Positions 31,050 to 42,861 of a DNA stretch of 64,000 nt are shown here, piece by piece (position 1 is the stretch's first letter; each line of letters starts with the position of its first letter). The stretch lies in contig JACGCN010000002.1 of NCBI GenBank assembly GCA_014905825.1, positions 186,001 to 250,000 on the forward strand, in the 5' to 3' direction. The DNA comes from Lyophyllum atratum. Taxonomy: Eukaryota; Basidiomycota; Agaricomycetes; Agaricales; Lyophyllaceae. The notes beneath the pieces were generated by a model that saw only the letters and a list, made by a program, of their open reading frames with translations, was not told where the DNA came from and did no database searches. A program made the position numbers and the translations under genes.

Positions 31050-33778
31050 TCAAACAGAAGGGAATGTAGGGAACTCCCCGATCCTGAGCCTTGTAGCCTG
31101 CATGATAGTCATTAGCCCTCAAGACGAGAAACAGCTCAGGAGATACACACCCCATACGGCCATAGCGTGATGTTCTTCTGGTTCTGCACGAGACATACAG
31201 GGTTCTCCGGGGGCGCTGCAGCAAACGTATCTCCTGCCGTTGGCCAAGTGATCAAGCACGCTTTCGCCGTGATGCTGAGCGGTGACAATCCATAGTCGAA
31301 GATGGGTGACGGGAGAGATCCACTGACGCCCTTGTTGTTGAAACGCAGGGTAGATGGATCGATAGCGTATTGCCACGACTCTGTCGCGTCGTATTGCAGA
31401 TCGACCGCATTGGCGTTCCCAGAGTTGGTACTGAGGACGGTCTGCTTTCTGGCGATGTCGAAAGCATAGGTAAATGGACCACGATGGACGGCGACTGAAC
31501 CATGGGGCCTAGATTCTGCCCGATACAATTAACGTCAGCGGCTACGTCTCATCGTACAAGAAAAGGTGAATGACCTGTAGTGATCTTGGCGGGCAACTCT
31601 AATACAAACGTCGTCTTTCCTGCTGGGATTTGCACAGCCTGTAGAGCTCCCACTGCGTCTACATTCTTCTTCGCGCTGCCTCCTACGGCGATCGTGCCTC
31701 CGACGACCCAACCAGGGATACGAACATAGTAAGTGAAGGCCTTATCCGCCGTGATCGTAGTGGTAAGCGTGTCGCTGAACGGATAAGCCGTGTCGACAGC
31801 TACGGCAACATTGTTACCTGCACCGCGCCTTTAACGGTTTACAGATGAGCAGGATACCATGAGAACACACCTCCCATTAGCGTCATCTTGACACTGAATG
31901 GCCCCAAGTACAAATGAACGAGGGACCGGCCATCGGGGGTCGCCAAAAATGCATTGGAGACAAACTTGGCCCATCCTTGAGGGAAGTTGACAGTGCAGCA
32001 CCTGTGGAACGTCGTATGAGTTATCGAAAAGGCAGACCAGTCACCACATAAAGCATCGTTTACGGATAGTTTGGCTCCAGTCCGAAGACGTTGGAATAGG
32101 GACTGAAGGATGCATCAGGTATTTCATCGCATCATTTCGAGATGATGATGGCTTACCCATCTCGAGGGAAAGGATTGCTGTGATTGTGTCAGATGAGCGA
32201 GGATATAGCGAACGTTACTAGGAGTAACTTACGGATTCATGTTCTTCGCTGCAATCTGGTTTTGTTGCTGCAAATATTGCCTAGACCACATGTCTTCGGG
32301 AATCAGCATTCATCACCTGAATAGGCGATTGCGCTACTCACTGGCAGTCAAGGTAGCGGGCAGTGCGTTGTACGCGACTCTCTCAACCTGGAGTTAGAGT
32401 CAGTTACTGATCATACACATCACGAGGAGGCATACACGATCTGCGAACTTGAGGTCTCCGATGACCTGGAACAAGTACGACCCTCTGTATAATTGAGAGT
32501 TAGCATGATAAAAGAAGTTGCGAAAGCAGTATAGACTAACGAGAACATGAGTTCCTACATCATCCAGACAATCAGCTCACGCTCCCAAACATGACTTTGA
32601 AGTACGTACCACCACCATACACAGCTCTGCGCTAGAATGGGGGCCAAGATCAACGAATGCACGTCTGAAGACGGTGACGACGTGAAACGTACCCACGAGC
32701 GGCCTCCAATCCAGCCAAAAACTCATCCGCACCAAAGATCCCCGATGGACGTCCGTGGTACTGGAACAAACGATCCCACCCCGAGCTCGCTGCATCGAGA
32801 TCTGTATTCCCTCTGATAAGCCGGAAATATAATCCTACGAGAATGTGTACGCACCGGATTGGTTGTGCGTAAAACGATATGCAACGGCGGAGGCTTTGAG
32901 GCCTTGAGCTATGTTTACGCCGTGCCAAACAAGCTCCTCGTTGAAAGGATTGGCTATTCCCTCAACTGGAGTCTTGGGGAAGTACTGTCGTATTTCGTGT
33001 CAGGGTATTATGCGTTATGTACCCGAGCAAAAAAACGGAACCTGCTCAGAGAAGATCTTGTCCCACTCGAACCCGGTCGCCTTCAGTCGCTGCATGGTGT
33101 CGAGGAGAAGGGCTTCTTTGCCATTGGGCTGAAAGTCGTACAACCTATTCGAAATTAATGTTCTGAGTAAAACGAGGATCAAACGTCGCGAGCAGGACAT
33201 AAACATACCATTGTAAAGTGATACCAAACTCAAACCATCGTGCCCTCGTCCACACTTCGAGCCCCTGATTGTTGATGATCATGGTATTCGCAAGAGCGAC
33301 GAATTTATGCAAAGCTGGGACGACTTGGTCCGTGATATTGGGATTGGCTTCTACCATTTGGATAGCCCCCAGCTAGAACGATGACCGATGAAATATCTTC
33401 TTCAGAACGTCTCGACACTACGTACCAAGAACGGATATCTGCCCCACAGATACCGCGGTTTCGTGGTGCCGACCTCGGGGCCCAACCATCCCGTCGAGTC
33501 CTGCTTCCCAACAACATAGTCCAGAAAACTCTTCGATTTCGTCTTCAGCGTGTCAGAACTTCCGACGACTCCTGTCCCTACGATCCCGTTGAACCAATAG
33601 CTTCCTGCCTCTTCCAGATCGGAATATAACGCGTTTCCGCCTAGCCAAGTGGTCTGCGAAACATAGTTGTAGAATTCGTGCTCGTGGCCAGCGAGACCGT
33701 TGGTCTGTAGCTTTAATTGAGACGACAACCATCCGCTGGGAAGGGTCGATCCAAGAGGAAGAGGAACATATTTCTTTG
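31050..33778 (-). CDS. GH127-family glycosidase (DUF1680, beta-L-arabinofuranosidase type)
   Basis: A multi-exon gene is readable from the exon after the acceptor at about 33779 (APKKYVPLPLGSTLPSGWL) to the stop at 31050 (LRIGEFPTFPSV). Segments in order: LQTNGLAGHEHEFYN, YWFNGIVGTGVV, WTRARWFEFGITLQWYV, NPFNEELVWHGVNIAQGLK, GRPSGIFGADEFLAG, then E-L-C-M-V-V-E (about 32610) and C-C-T-V-N-F-P-Q-G-W (about 32000). In GH127 enzymes E-x-C and the C-C pair coordinate zinc and supply the nucleophilic Cys; all are kept here. These enzymes release beta-L-arabinofuranose from arabinose-rich plant glycans. The N-terminus, including any signal peptide, is unresolved; it probably lies at 33780-34100, and that stretch shows no clear ATG exon. 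Confidence 0.78.
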
Positions 33779-35431
33779 GAGCAACTATAAGGGTCTCTTT
33801 ATTAACTCGGAGCCGGGGGGAAAACGTGATATCGACATACGTTGTCCTGAAACCAAAGTTGCCAGCAAAAAAGTAGATAGTGCAGCACACCGCATGCTTG
33901 ACTTGGGTAGGGCTTCGAGTGGAAGCCATATCGGCCATTACCATTTTATGTTGCCCTCGAGCTCCATTTACCACGAGTCTATTTGCCCCATGATACCGGC
34001 GACGGCCAACGCAACTGCTTCGGACCCGGCTTTTCGATCCGTATAACCAGACGGTGTTTCGTTGAGGCGGCAGTTGAGGGCAGATGGCGTATGCACACAC
34101 CACCCGAACGTACGTCAAAAGATTATCGACCACTCGTGATCATACTTCGAATGATCTATAGCGAGACGTCGTGTGGCAAAGAATACATACGAGCACCTGA
34201 TCCTCATGGACATATGACATCAGAAGTTGAGGCGACTTCTCTAATAAAACTCCTCACCATTTCCAATTGAATCCTCCCATAATCATGCATCGGTGACGTT
34301 GCTACAGTTAGGTCGCACATGGACGTCATATGCGAAAAAAGTCATTCAAGGTTGATATGGCTGGCAAGGTCGAGCTCTGGCGTCGCTAGTCCCTAGATGC
34401 GACGAGTTTCCGGCACTTCACGTCAGCAGCAGTGGAAACTTGGCACGTATTCCAGCGTTCTTCAGAGAAATTGCTGACATTGTGAAAAAGAGAACAGGGA
34501 AGAGTTCAAGCTGTCGGATGCATATGCTTGAAGTTGGAAACATCGGATTTCGGAACTCTGAGAATATCCCCACGTGACTGACCAACTTCTCAAGCCTTAG
34601 CCAGGGCCCTCACTTCGACTGTTGCCACAAAACACGTCAACCATCCCCTCTTGCTACGAAAGCTGCATGGCGTAATTGCGAAAGCCTAGAATTGACGAAG
34701 TGACTCAAGTATTCGTGTGCGACACTTCAAAGCGTCAAGTTCAAATGCGGATATCATTTGGTCGTGCTTGTTTCAGGCCCTCTTGCATAACTTGAACTCC
34801 GCCTCGCCCGAGCACCCATGACCATTGTCCAATTTCGCGTCAACTTACCTCCACTGTGTTGCGCGTTGCTGCGCTCAGGCGACAAAAATTTATGGGAAGA
34901 ATTATTATCTGTACCCCGCTCCACTACCCCTGTCATCCCCAATTGCCAACTAGTACACCACAGGCATGATATTTTTTGCGTTGTTTTTACCGGAATGGAT
35001 GGTATTGTGGTGCGATCCTCTGGTGACATTGCGTTCAATTGTTTCACTCTCGGCTGGACATCTATCCTTCGCTGCCGGCGCCCCAACGGGAAGTACAATG
35101 GACATGGACTCGGAGGATAGCTTTAGCGCTGTCGAGAAGGGACAGACCATCGGCAAAGGGGACGAGGACGATATTTATGGGTGGCACGCGGCCACGGCAC
35201 ACTTCTGATTATAGAGGGCACGCCAAATGTTCGCATCTACGAATAGAGCAATGAATGGTGTACGTAAATAATGTTCCTAATATACATCCTACTATCGAAC
35301 ACGATGAATATCGAATTGCAAATGTGCAACATGAAAGAAAGCAACCAAATTCCTAGAATAGTGATATCAAATGTTCCGAAAACATGAGGAAGGATGACTG
35401 TCCGATGCGTCCTGGTATGCTGGCGGGAAGA
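33779..35431. other. Upstream region of the GH127 gene, no clear gene
   Basis: The part nearest 33779 should hold the missing first exon(s) of the glycosidase. On the minus strand at about 34090-33995 a frame encodes E-T-P-S-G-Y-T then A-V-A-L-A-V-A-G-I-M-G-Q, followed by a possible donor, but it lacks an obvious start. The rest (34300-35430) has only short open frames on both strands with no recognisable protein. Confidence 0.35.
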
Positions 35432-36850
35432 TTACAGTTTAGACTTAAGTGGATCAGAGTGGCCCGACGCCAGCGCCTCGTACATCACAACACCAAGCTC
35501 GTCTGGTGCTTCTTGAGGAACCTACAAGATATCCGATGTGTGACAATAAATAAATATAGATAGAGGAAACTTGAATTTGACGTACCAGATGGCCTACGCC
35601 GTCGATTTTCCGGGTAGAGGCATACTTGCCTCCGTACATAGGATGGAGTATGGCGGCATGAACCCTAGCTGGCCTGAACGACCAAACGGCATCATCAGGT
35701 TGATATGAAGACGGCTTTGAATTTCGTAGGTACGCACATGAAGTCATTCAAGCCAGCAAGAACAAGGTGCACAGGGATCGCAGCACATGCTCTTTTTAGA
35801 TCCTGCACAGGTTTCGTCGGTCCATCTGCATCTCGATACATGGCCTGGCGTCATGATGCTTCCTTAAACGCAGCCCTGCGGAGGTATAAATGAGATGAAC
35901 CCACCGCCTCTTGATCACGAGTGCAGGCTAGAGTGACGCCGAGGTACGGCGATTCCTTCTGGTACGATCCAGGATGCGGCACAATGGCATATTTCTACCG
36001 CCCGAATGTCATCGTCAAGGATGATCGGAGGAGATCTCCAGGAAGCGAATACGCACCACAAAAAGGTCCGTGATGCGGGGATCCCACTTCTTGGTTCGTT
36101 CGCGCTGCTTCAAGGCAATCATAGCCTGCTTGCGGTCTGGCCATACATCGCGTCGTTCGTGGGCTCCTGTGACGAGGATAGATCGCAATTTCTTGAGATA
36201 CTCGGGCCCTGCGGGGCTGATGAGGGGTTCGACGATGATGAGGGACTGGAATGGGACGCGGGGCTCAAGGTGCTGTAGGATGAGCCTGAAAATGTCGGGA
36301 TAATGACTACTAAGACTCCAAACGAAAACTCACATCGCATTTCCTCCCAACGAGTGCCCAATCCCTACGAGATTCCGTTTGCGAAAATCAACTCCAGCTT
36401 CGTGTAGAGGCCCATCCGAGAGGAAACGATGTGCAGCCCTTGCATACTTGTCGCAAGAAACTTGGTGAAAGAGGAGATGATGGTAAGCGTCACGAATGTC
36501 GGGCAAGCACGGGAACGCGTTGATGAAAACATTAACCCACAATTATTTCGAAATTCTGGCAGATTCAGGACAGGCTCGTTCAGGTGTCCTGCCTCGCCAT
36601 GATTTGGGCAATCCAGGGCCCATGCCTCTCTTATCTTGACGTGGCTTTTGGGCCCTGCAGAGCGCTTGAGCATCATTTCGAGAGAAGGCTCCCATGTTTC
36701 CTTGTGGAAGCTCGTTGCATGCAGGAGAATGAGGGTCAGCGCATCCGGGTCCGATGCATGGGCCTCGAGTTCAGGGAGCCAGTACCGTTTTGCCGTCGTA
36801 ACGAGAGAGTACCCATCCCGAGGGCCATCCTTCACGGCTTCCGCGAGCAT
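35432..36850 (-). CDS. Alpha/beta hydrolase-fold protein
   Basis: About six to eight exons join from MLAEAVKDGPRDGYSLVTTA (36850) to the stop at 35432. The nucleophile elbow is G-H-S-L-G-G (about 36345) after RKRNLVGI. The oxyanion-side strand is L-T-L-I-L-L-H-A-T-S-F-H. The probable acid is the Asp in VLAGLNDFM (about 35745), and the catalytic His lies in I-D-G-V-G-H-L-V (about 35590). All three triad members are therefore present. The family covers esterases, lipases and epoxide-hydrolase-like enzymes, including peroxisomal types; the last residues (DPLKSKL) end in K-L but are not a perfect peroxisomal signal. The substrate is not predictable. Confidence 0.78.
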
Positions 36851-37144
36851 GGTTCTAGCTGCTGAGGGGCGTTGGAAGGAAAGGGGAACATAGGGTCCAT
36901 GTATGTCACTAGGCTCCGGCTATAAGTAACACATGAGCCTATTGATGATAATTCTGGGTATTTGTCAATATCATCATCGCGCCTCCAAGCTTAGGACATG
37001 CTTCCATTCAATCGCCTCTTCAGTGGGAAACCGGGAGATACATTTTTCCGAGCGTATAAGGATCTGGCAAAGAAATGGAGACGTTCCAATTCTATTGCAT
37101 AGCGTACTATATACACTCAGGGTATGTAACTTTGCCGCGCGTAC
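36851..37144. other. Short spacer between two minus-strand genes
   Basis: About 290 bp between the hydrolase start and the pectate-lyase stop. No gene is seen; it should hold the hydrolase promoter and the lyase 3' UTR. Confidence 0.4.
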
Positions 37145-38522
37145 TCAAAAAGACAAGGTCTGGCCGGCATTGGCAACGACTGAAGACCTGACGGCGGAGG
37201 TAGCAAGGAGCGTGTAGGAGTAGGGCGCCTTCGTGAAAGTGCCGACGGGGGCAGTATTGGTTGCACCTCCGAAGTCATTTCCGGTCGCGACAGCGAAGCC
37301 ACCATCGGTAGAGTAGAGAGGCTGGTTGGTACCTGTGAACGGAATACACTCAAGCAAGGATCAGATGGAGTATGGAGGGTTCATACCAGTCCAGACGTTG
37401 TTCTCGACGAGAAGTTGGGCACCTGTTGGGAAAATTAATATACCTATTAGAGGCAATACGATTCATGCAGGCGAAGAACGAACCGTCACGGGTGTTGATG
37501 CCGTCGTTGTTGTTGTCGAAGACGTTGTTGAAGATGTGGCCGTGGCCGAAGCGGAAGGAGGGTGTGCGAGAGTTGAGGTTGTTCCAGTTGTTCGCGGCGT
37601 AGGTGACCGTGATTGGAGTATCCTCGGCGCCGTTGCTGTCGGAGTGTCCAACGAGAGAAGCCTTCCAGTGAGTGTAGAGCTTGCTGTTGCTCACAGTGAC
37701 ACCAGTACAGCCGTGCGTGACATCGAGAAGCCCGTCGTAGCTATAGATAAAGAAAGGTTAGGGAGTGTAGCAGTAGGAAAGCGGATATAACTGACAAGTC
37801 CTAGTAAATATGGTTAGCTCCTTCCATAGCTCATCAAGCTAGAAGCATACCTTGTCGTGGTCCCTGTCGCTGGAGAGGTCAAGATGGTCGAGCCAAACTT
37901 GAGATGCGGCCTGGATACCAATGGCATCGCCAGCCGCTGCGAGAACCTTTGATACTTTAACGTTGCGGATGATGACGTTCTTCTCGTTCAAGACGCGGAG
38001 TCCAACACCAACAAGAGCTGTATTAAAAGTCAGTAATGATGTAGCTATAAAGTGTGGATACGTACAAGACCCCTTTGCGCCAATAACAGAGGTATTAGAT
38101 CCTACTCTGACGACGACGTTTCCAGTGATGGTTCCTTTGAGAAATAAGAATATGCGTCAACCACAAACTAGACTAATATTTACCAGAAATAATGACGATT
38201 TTCTTGGCAGTGCCGGTCACAGCTGTAGTGAGTGCAGCCAGGGTCGTCACAGTAGTTACAGTGCCGCCAGAGCCGCCAGTCGTTCTGGCGGAAGTTTTCA
38301 GTTAGAACTGGAATGCGCCCATTAAAAAATGTGTCTTACCCGCCATTGAGGGTCGCGTATCCAATATTGGCGACATCACCGACCGCCGCGCGTTTCTCGA
38401 TGACGTTGGCCTAAAAAGCCACGCCACTGCTTTGAAAAAGGCTCAGTCAGTTTAAGGTCGCGGCCACGTACGTATGAAACCTGGATGGCAGTCAAAGCGA
38501 GGAGAGAGGCGAACCACTTCAT
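37145..38522 (-). CDS. Secreted pectate lyase, PL1 family
   Basis: About nine exons run from MKWFASLLALTAIQVS (secretion signal, 38522) to NAGQTLSF and the stop at 37145. A short propeptide ends in E-K-R, a Kex2-like site, before AAVGDVANIGYATLNGG. Further blocks are G-T-A-K-K-I-V-I-I-S-G, T-S-V-I-G-A-K-G-S, N-V-I-I-R-N-V, V-W-L-D-H-L-D (calcium/active-site region), and S-R-T-P-S-F-R-F-G, whose RxPxxR motif carries the catalytic Arg. The length, about 320 residues, suits PL1. The enzyme cleaves polygalacturonate by beta-elimination outside the cell. A decayed 5' copy lies 1.4 kb upstream. Confidence 0.87.
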
Positions 38523-38591
38523 GTTTTGGACGTATGGATGTAGAGAAGAACTGAGAGCAGGTTCTGTCTAATCCTGCCCTCTACGTGTCCT

Positions 38592-38599
38592 TTTTATAC
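38592..38599 (-). promoter_or_regulatory. TATA box of the pectate lyase gene
   Basis: TATAAAAA on the minus strand lies about 70 bp upstream of the pectate-lyase ATG, as expected for an inducible secreted-enzyme gene. Confidence 0.55.
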
Positions 38600-39891
38600 G
38601 TGCGAAGGCGGATGTGAGCCCCTTCTCGGATAATCCTTGGCATGTCTAAATTGCGATATTTTTCAGAATTAAGGATGGAGGCCAGTCCTTGGCGGTCCGC
38701 CGGTTCCGCGCGGCCCAGAGTTCCTAATGACGGGGAAGTCAATGAACATACCATGAAGAGATGGTAGTAGCTGTTCTATCAGGAAATTTTAAGCACCAGG
38801 CTTCTCGTCACATGTAGACATGGCGCCAACGAATGTTCACCACAGGATTGGCGGCAATACCTTCGACAAAGCAGGTTTATAACCAGGACGGCGCCGCAGG
38901 TGATACAACCCTGGAGCCGGTGTTTGACAGATGGGAGCAGACGAGTTTCTAGCGAGTGATCGCGGCGAAACATTCGGAGGGGATGTGGCCATATGTTGTG
39001 CTCGTGTTCATTTCCTAATCTTGGTTCCAGAAAGTTGTGCGTAGATCTGGTGAGCCACGGTCCGCCGGCGGTTAGGGAAGAGGAAAAGAATGATTGTAGG
39101 ACAAAGAACACACCCTCTGAAAGAACAGGGCAGGTCGTGAGGCAGAATCGAATTTCATTCTCGCGCGGAAAATGCGTCGGCTACGCCACCTAAAAGTATT
39201 ACCCAGCTAAGGAAATCATGAGTATTGACGACATCCTGTTACGGGACTGCGTCAAGGGCTGGGATAATCAATGACTGTGTACGCACGTAGAACACGACCC
39301 ATGTCCATTTGGTAATAGCGAGGGTTAGATCAGAAATAACACGAGCTTATGAGGCTCTATTGATTCACTTGGAACCCGTACCACATGATCCTTAGTCTTT
39401 TCAAACCCGGTCATGGTCATTCTTCCCTTGCAGAATATGAGAGACTTCTTCCATAGATGAAGTTCTTATAGGTCACCGGTGCTTACACCGCCAAAGCTAA
39501 TGTCAAAGTCTTCGAAGTCTCGGAGGCCGTTGGTTCTGTACCCTCACCTTGGGTCACCTTAGGAGGAGATTGCAAACCCATGGTTCGGGAAAACTCGTGA
39601 AACCCGCCGCTTTTCTGCGAGCTACCTGCCAAGATTGATAGTAACCACGAGGACGTGTGCAAGTGATAATGGAACTTACCAAGTTAGCAGTGACACGTTG
39701 CAAGTTGTCGGCTGCATCTCGGACGTTAGGATGCGAAGCTCGTTTTGCCATGACCAGCTCGAAGATCTTAAAGCGCGAGACAGTCGACGTGATAGTTGAG
39801 CTCCGAGAATATTACGAAATCAAGACCAATTCGCTCAAGCTTGCTCAAGCTCAGCAAGATTTTTGTGGAAGAGTGCCGAGTTTACGTATGT
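38600..39891. other. Spacer between pectate lyase and its decayed copy
   Basis: About 1.3 kb with only short open frames (for example 39111-38779 minus). None resembles the missing parts of a pectate lyase, so the body of the duplicate was lost rather than scattered nearby. Confidence 0.35.
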
Positions 39892-40084
39892 TTAGCTAGA
39901 GCTACAAGTCCGCGTGAATCTGATTAGATCGATGATCTTCTCCCAACCACCATCATCCAAGTCCTTCACGCTGAAATACCTAAGAATTGTGTCAACCCTC
40001 CTGCGAATTTTGTAGGGTAGAAGATACTGGTATGTATTACTATGTAAGATAGCATCGCACCAGACAACCGTGAAAATAATCGTC

Positions 40085-40308
40085 AGATACGCGACCAAAG
40101 ATAAATAGGAAGCCCTCCATTCAGAGTATGTAGCATATCCGACCGTGGCAACATCATTGACGCTTGCACGCTTGACCAGCTGGTGTTCAGTAGGCGCGGA
40201 CTGCAAATATAATTTTAGCATTCTATTCCGAAAAGAGAAGCAGTTTTTGATGCGCACTAAGACGATTTGCACTGCGGCGAAAGCGAGGAGAGAGTAGAGC
40301 CACTTCAT
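40085..40308 (-). pseudogene. Pectate lyase 5' fragment (pseudogene)
   Basis: The start MKWLYSLLAFAAVQI, an intron of about 63 nt at the same position, and then HQLVKRASVNDVATVGYAT mirror the intact neighbour (MKWFASLLALTAIQ ... EKRAAVGDVANIGYAT). After GYAT the frame shifts (nucleotides still resemble the CTCAATGGCGGG exon end) and similarity stops. Only the signal peptide, propeptide and about ten mature residues remain, so no lyase activity is possible. It is a truncated tandem duplicate. Confidence 0.75.
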
Positions 40309-40329
40309 GTCTGAGGATTGAAGTTGGAA

Positions 40330-41300
40330 TGCAACAGAGGACGAATTCTAGTCCAAAAACGACGTAATGAGGTGACTCTTACACCGCTAAGACGTCCAAG
40401 CCCGGATAACTGTCGGATCCTCAGCCTTTGGGGCTTCATCCAAGCCAAGCCTGAGCTATAACCCTGGAATCTTCAAAGAGGGGCAATAAGAGAATATGGC
40501 GGTCCGCCTACCCGCCCGGCCCACGAAGAAATTAAAAACACAAGAAAGAAACATCAACGCGCAATTCAGTGCATAACTTTGCTTTAATCTCTCTCAACGG
40601 CAGGAACGTGGAAAGGACAATCTTTAGAGAGTGAGCGGTCCGTCCGGCCCACCGGTTGACTAGAATCAAAACTAGGCTTCCTCTTCGATCTGACGTTCAA
40701 AAACTGTATAGTTAGGTGATGGAAGGGAGTGACGAAGTTCAAGGATATGTCGCAGTGTTCCATCAACACAGTTATCACGTGGGAACCAGACCTTCTGACC
40801 GCAACAGACGGCGAAACTTGTGGATCTAGCAGTACCTTCAGAAGACAACGATCGGTTTGAAGACATGAGCCGGTGCCGTGGTCTTGTCGTTCCCCATTGT
40901 GGCATCATAGAGCACACGAGAAATCCTCGCGGAAGGAATCGTAAAAGAGAGCCCACCGCCGGGCCATCCACTGCCACCAAAGAAGCTGATGACTTCAGAA
41001 TCTGGTCCTGAGTGCACCTTGTTCTGTGATGTTGTCGGATTGCTTTACCCCGATGTATGGTCGAACAATGGATGCAAGAGACGGCTAACACCCGGGCCGC
41101 CAGAAGACAAGTGGTGAGACACGTCCTCGCCGCCCCACGTTAGAAGCACGGCCTCGAAGGAACCCTGCGTAAGGAAAACAACGTCGGATCATTGACATCA
41201 AGCAAATAGGCTATGCTCGAATCACCTGCACATCGCGCAGCCATTGGAAAGGGCCTTGGAGATGGTGTTCAATCGATTATTACTTTCTCCAACGAACATT
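40330..41300. other. Unassigned region with a coding-like minus-strand stretch
   Basis: On the minus strand, after a good acceptor (TTACGCAG, about 41172), a frame reads GSFEAVLLTWGGEDVSHHLS and continues about 40 codons. A 139-residue frame in another phase (41091-40672) ends FERQIEEEA. No family is recognised and stops interrupt a single long frame. It could be an exon of an unknown gene or a degraded gene downstream of the ADE2 relic. Confidence 0.3.
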
Positions 41301-41301
41301 C

Positions 41302-41868
41302 TACAAGCTCCAAGACATGCAACCGCATGTTCGCTTCGCCACGTATCTCTCCCACCCCACCTCCTCCAGCGTCTTCATCTTACCCGTTACCTCCTTCTCC
41401 AAGCCCCTGAAATAGTCATCCATGGCGGCGATCAGTGTCGGTGAGCTCGCAGCAAGAATGCGCAGCGTCAGAAGCCCCACATTGGTGCTGTTGTTGATGG
41501 CGACGGTTGGCCGCCGACTGAGCGGCATCCGTACGACGTTGTGGAGAGAGTCCACCCCGTCGAGGGTACTCCCTTTCACAGGCACCCTGATCACGGGCAG
41601 GGCAGTCATCGAGGCGACCATCCCAGGGAGGTGAGCTGCGCCCCACGCGCTCACGAGTGGCGACAGCCCGTGCATATTCCACGAGCCTGTCTGGAGTGCA
41701 GTGGGCAGAGTCGATCTACGGGATCCGGAATTGATCAGGGATTCGCAGGCGCATTTTCCCCAACGTCGAGGATCACAACTTTAACATCGAGAAGTGATGC
41801 TGAAGTGGCGAGTATACGACCCAGTCGGCCACCGCCTAATGCAAAAGGGTTGGAATTCAACAGCTGAG
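41302..41868 (-). pseudogene. ADE2: Deleted ADE2 (AIR carboxylase) relic
   Basis: ADE2 in fungi is a PurK-PurE fusion for purine synthesis. Here about 35 residues of the PurK nucleotide-binding start remain (A-L-G-G-G-R-L-G-R-I, then [14 protein letters not shown]) and end at a stop near 41734. They are followed directly by the PurE C-terminal part: [11 protein letters not shown] in one frame, then [36 protein letters not shown] and [12 protein letters not shown] in another. Most of PurK and the first half of PurE are missing, a frameshift separates the two PurE pieces, and G-V-P-V-A before AINNSTN is shortened. It cannot be functional, so an intact ADE2 must exist elsewhere in a prototroph. 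Confidence 0.75.
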
Positions 41869-42138
41869 CCTCAGGATCGAAGCCTTTGAATCAAGAGTGG
41901 TCCGTAGGACGCCACATAGTTGCGCAGACGTAAACCCACTAAGGATCCCTACAATTCAGTCAGTCATAGTCAACAAGGAGTGAATGTGATGGCGCGGAGA
42001 CTAGGAGGGCAGGGACAAATCTGATAAAATTTAGGTCTTCGACTGACCCTAACCCTAGATTGGGTTTCGTACTCTTCCACGTGTTGCAAAATTCCCCAAC
42101 TGCCTTCGACTAAGTTCGAGTTTTTTTCTTCGCCTAGA

Positions 42139-42795
42139 ATGTCACCTGCAGCTGCTAGACCTGCACCGAGGAAACGTGTGCGGAAACGCAAGAGAAGGGC
42201 GGTGTCAGATTTGTCTTCTTCGTCCTCCTCGTCAGAATCAGAGTCAGAAGGAGAAGAACAGCGGAAGCCGCCCAAACCTATCACGAAGCCAGTAGTTGTC
42301 CAGCCTGTGACATCCTCCTCGGAGGCGTCGACCGAGTCATCTTCTGACTCGGAATCCGAACCAGAAGCTGTAATCCCAGCCATTCTTCCCCCGACTTCAC
42401 GACAGCCAGATGCAGCACCCAGGACACGACCAATTCGCCGCACATCGCCCTCGCCCTCACCCCCTCCTACCGAAATTCCACCGTTCATAAACGAAACCCA
42501 CCCTTCGGAGAAGGAATCTCAAGAACAGATAATGAAAGCGAAGTTTAGAAAGTTTTGGATGGCCTCTGTCGCGGACGGGTTTAAAGACGATCTTCAAGAG
42601 ATACGGAAGGTACGTTCGCCGAACATTGAATAAAGAATACCATGCTAACCAAAATGTTTCCAGGAGCCAAATTTGGGTACCTCACGCCTGTCTTTATTGA
42701 TCGATTCTCTAGGATCTGGTGCTGACGTATTCGCATCCTCATCGCAACCTGGCAAAAGCGGTAGTATCAACGAGATCGAGGTTATCCTAGAGTGA
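42139..42795 (+). CDS. RSA3: Ribosome assembly protein 3
   Basis: Two exons (42139-42609, 42664-42795) give about 200 residues. The N-terminal two thirds are disordered, with basic (RKRVRKRKRR), Ser/Glu-rich and Pro-rich segments typical of nucleolar proteins. The C-terminal domain reads KFRKFWMASVADGFKDDLQ then I-R-K-E-P-N-L, and L-S-L-L-I-D-S-L-G-S-G-A-D-V-F. This matches the conserved RSA3 domain, which acts with the Dbp6 helicase complex in early 60S ribosomal subunit assembly in the nucleolus. The intron has a GTACGT donor and TTTCCAG acceptor. The gene converges on the ankyrin gene, with 66 bp between stops. Confidence 0.8.
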
Positions 42796-42861
42796 CAGTA
42801 ATTTGGTAAGCTAGTTGTATGTACATCATAATCATCCGAACCCTTAAAGATACCCATACCG

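Noticed and set aside
34818..35208. Overlapping plus-strand open frames of 80-100 residues
   Set aside because: Several frames overlap, none has family resemblance or clear splice context.
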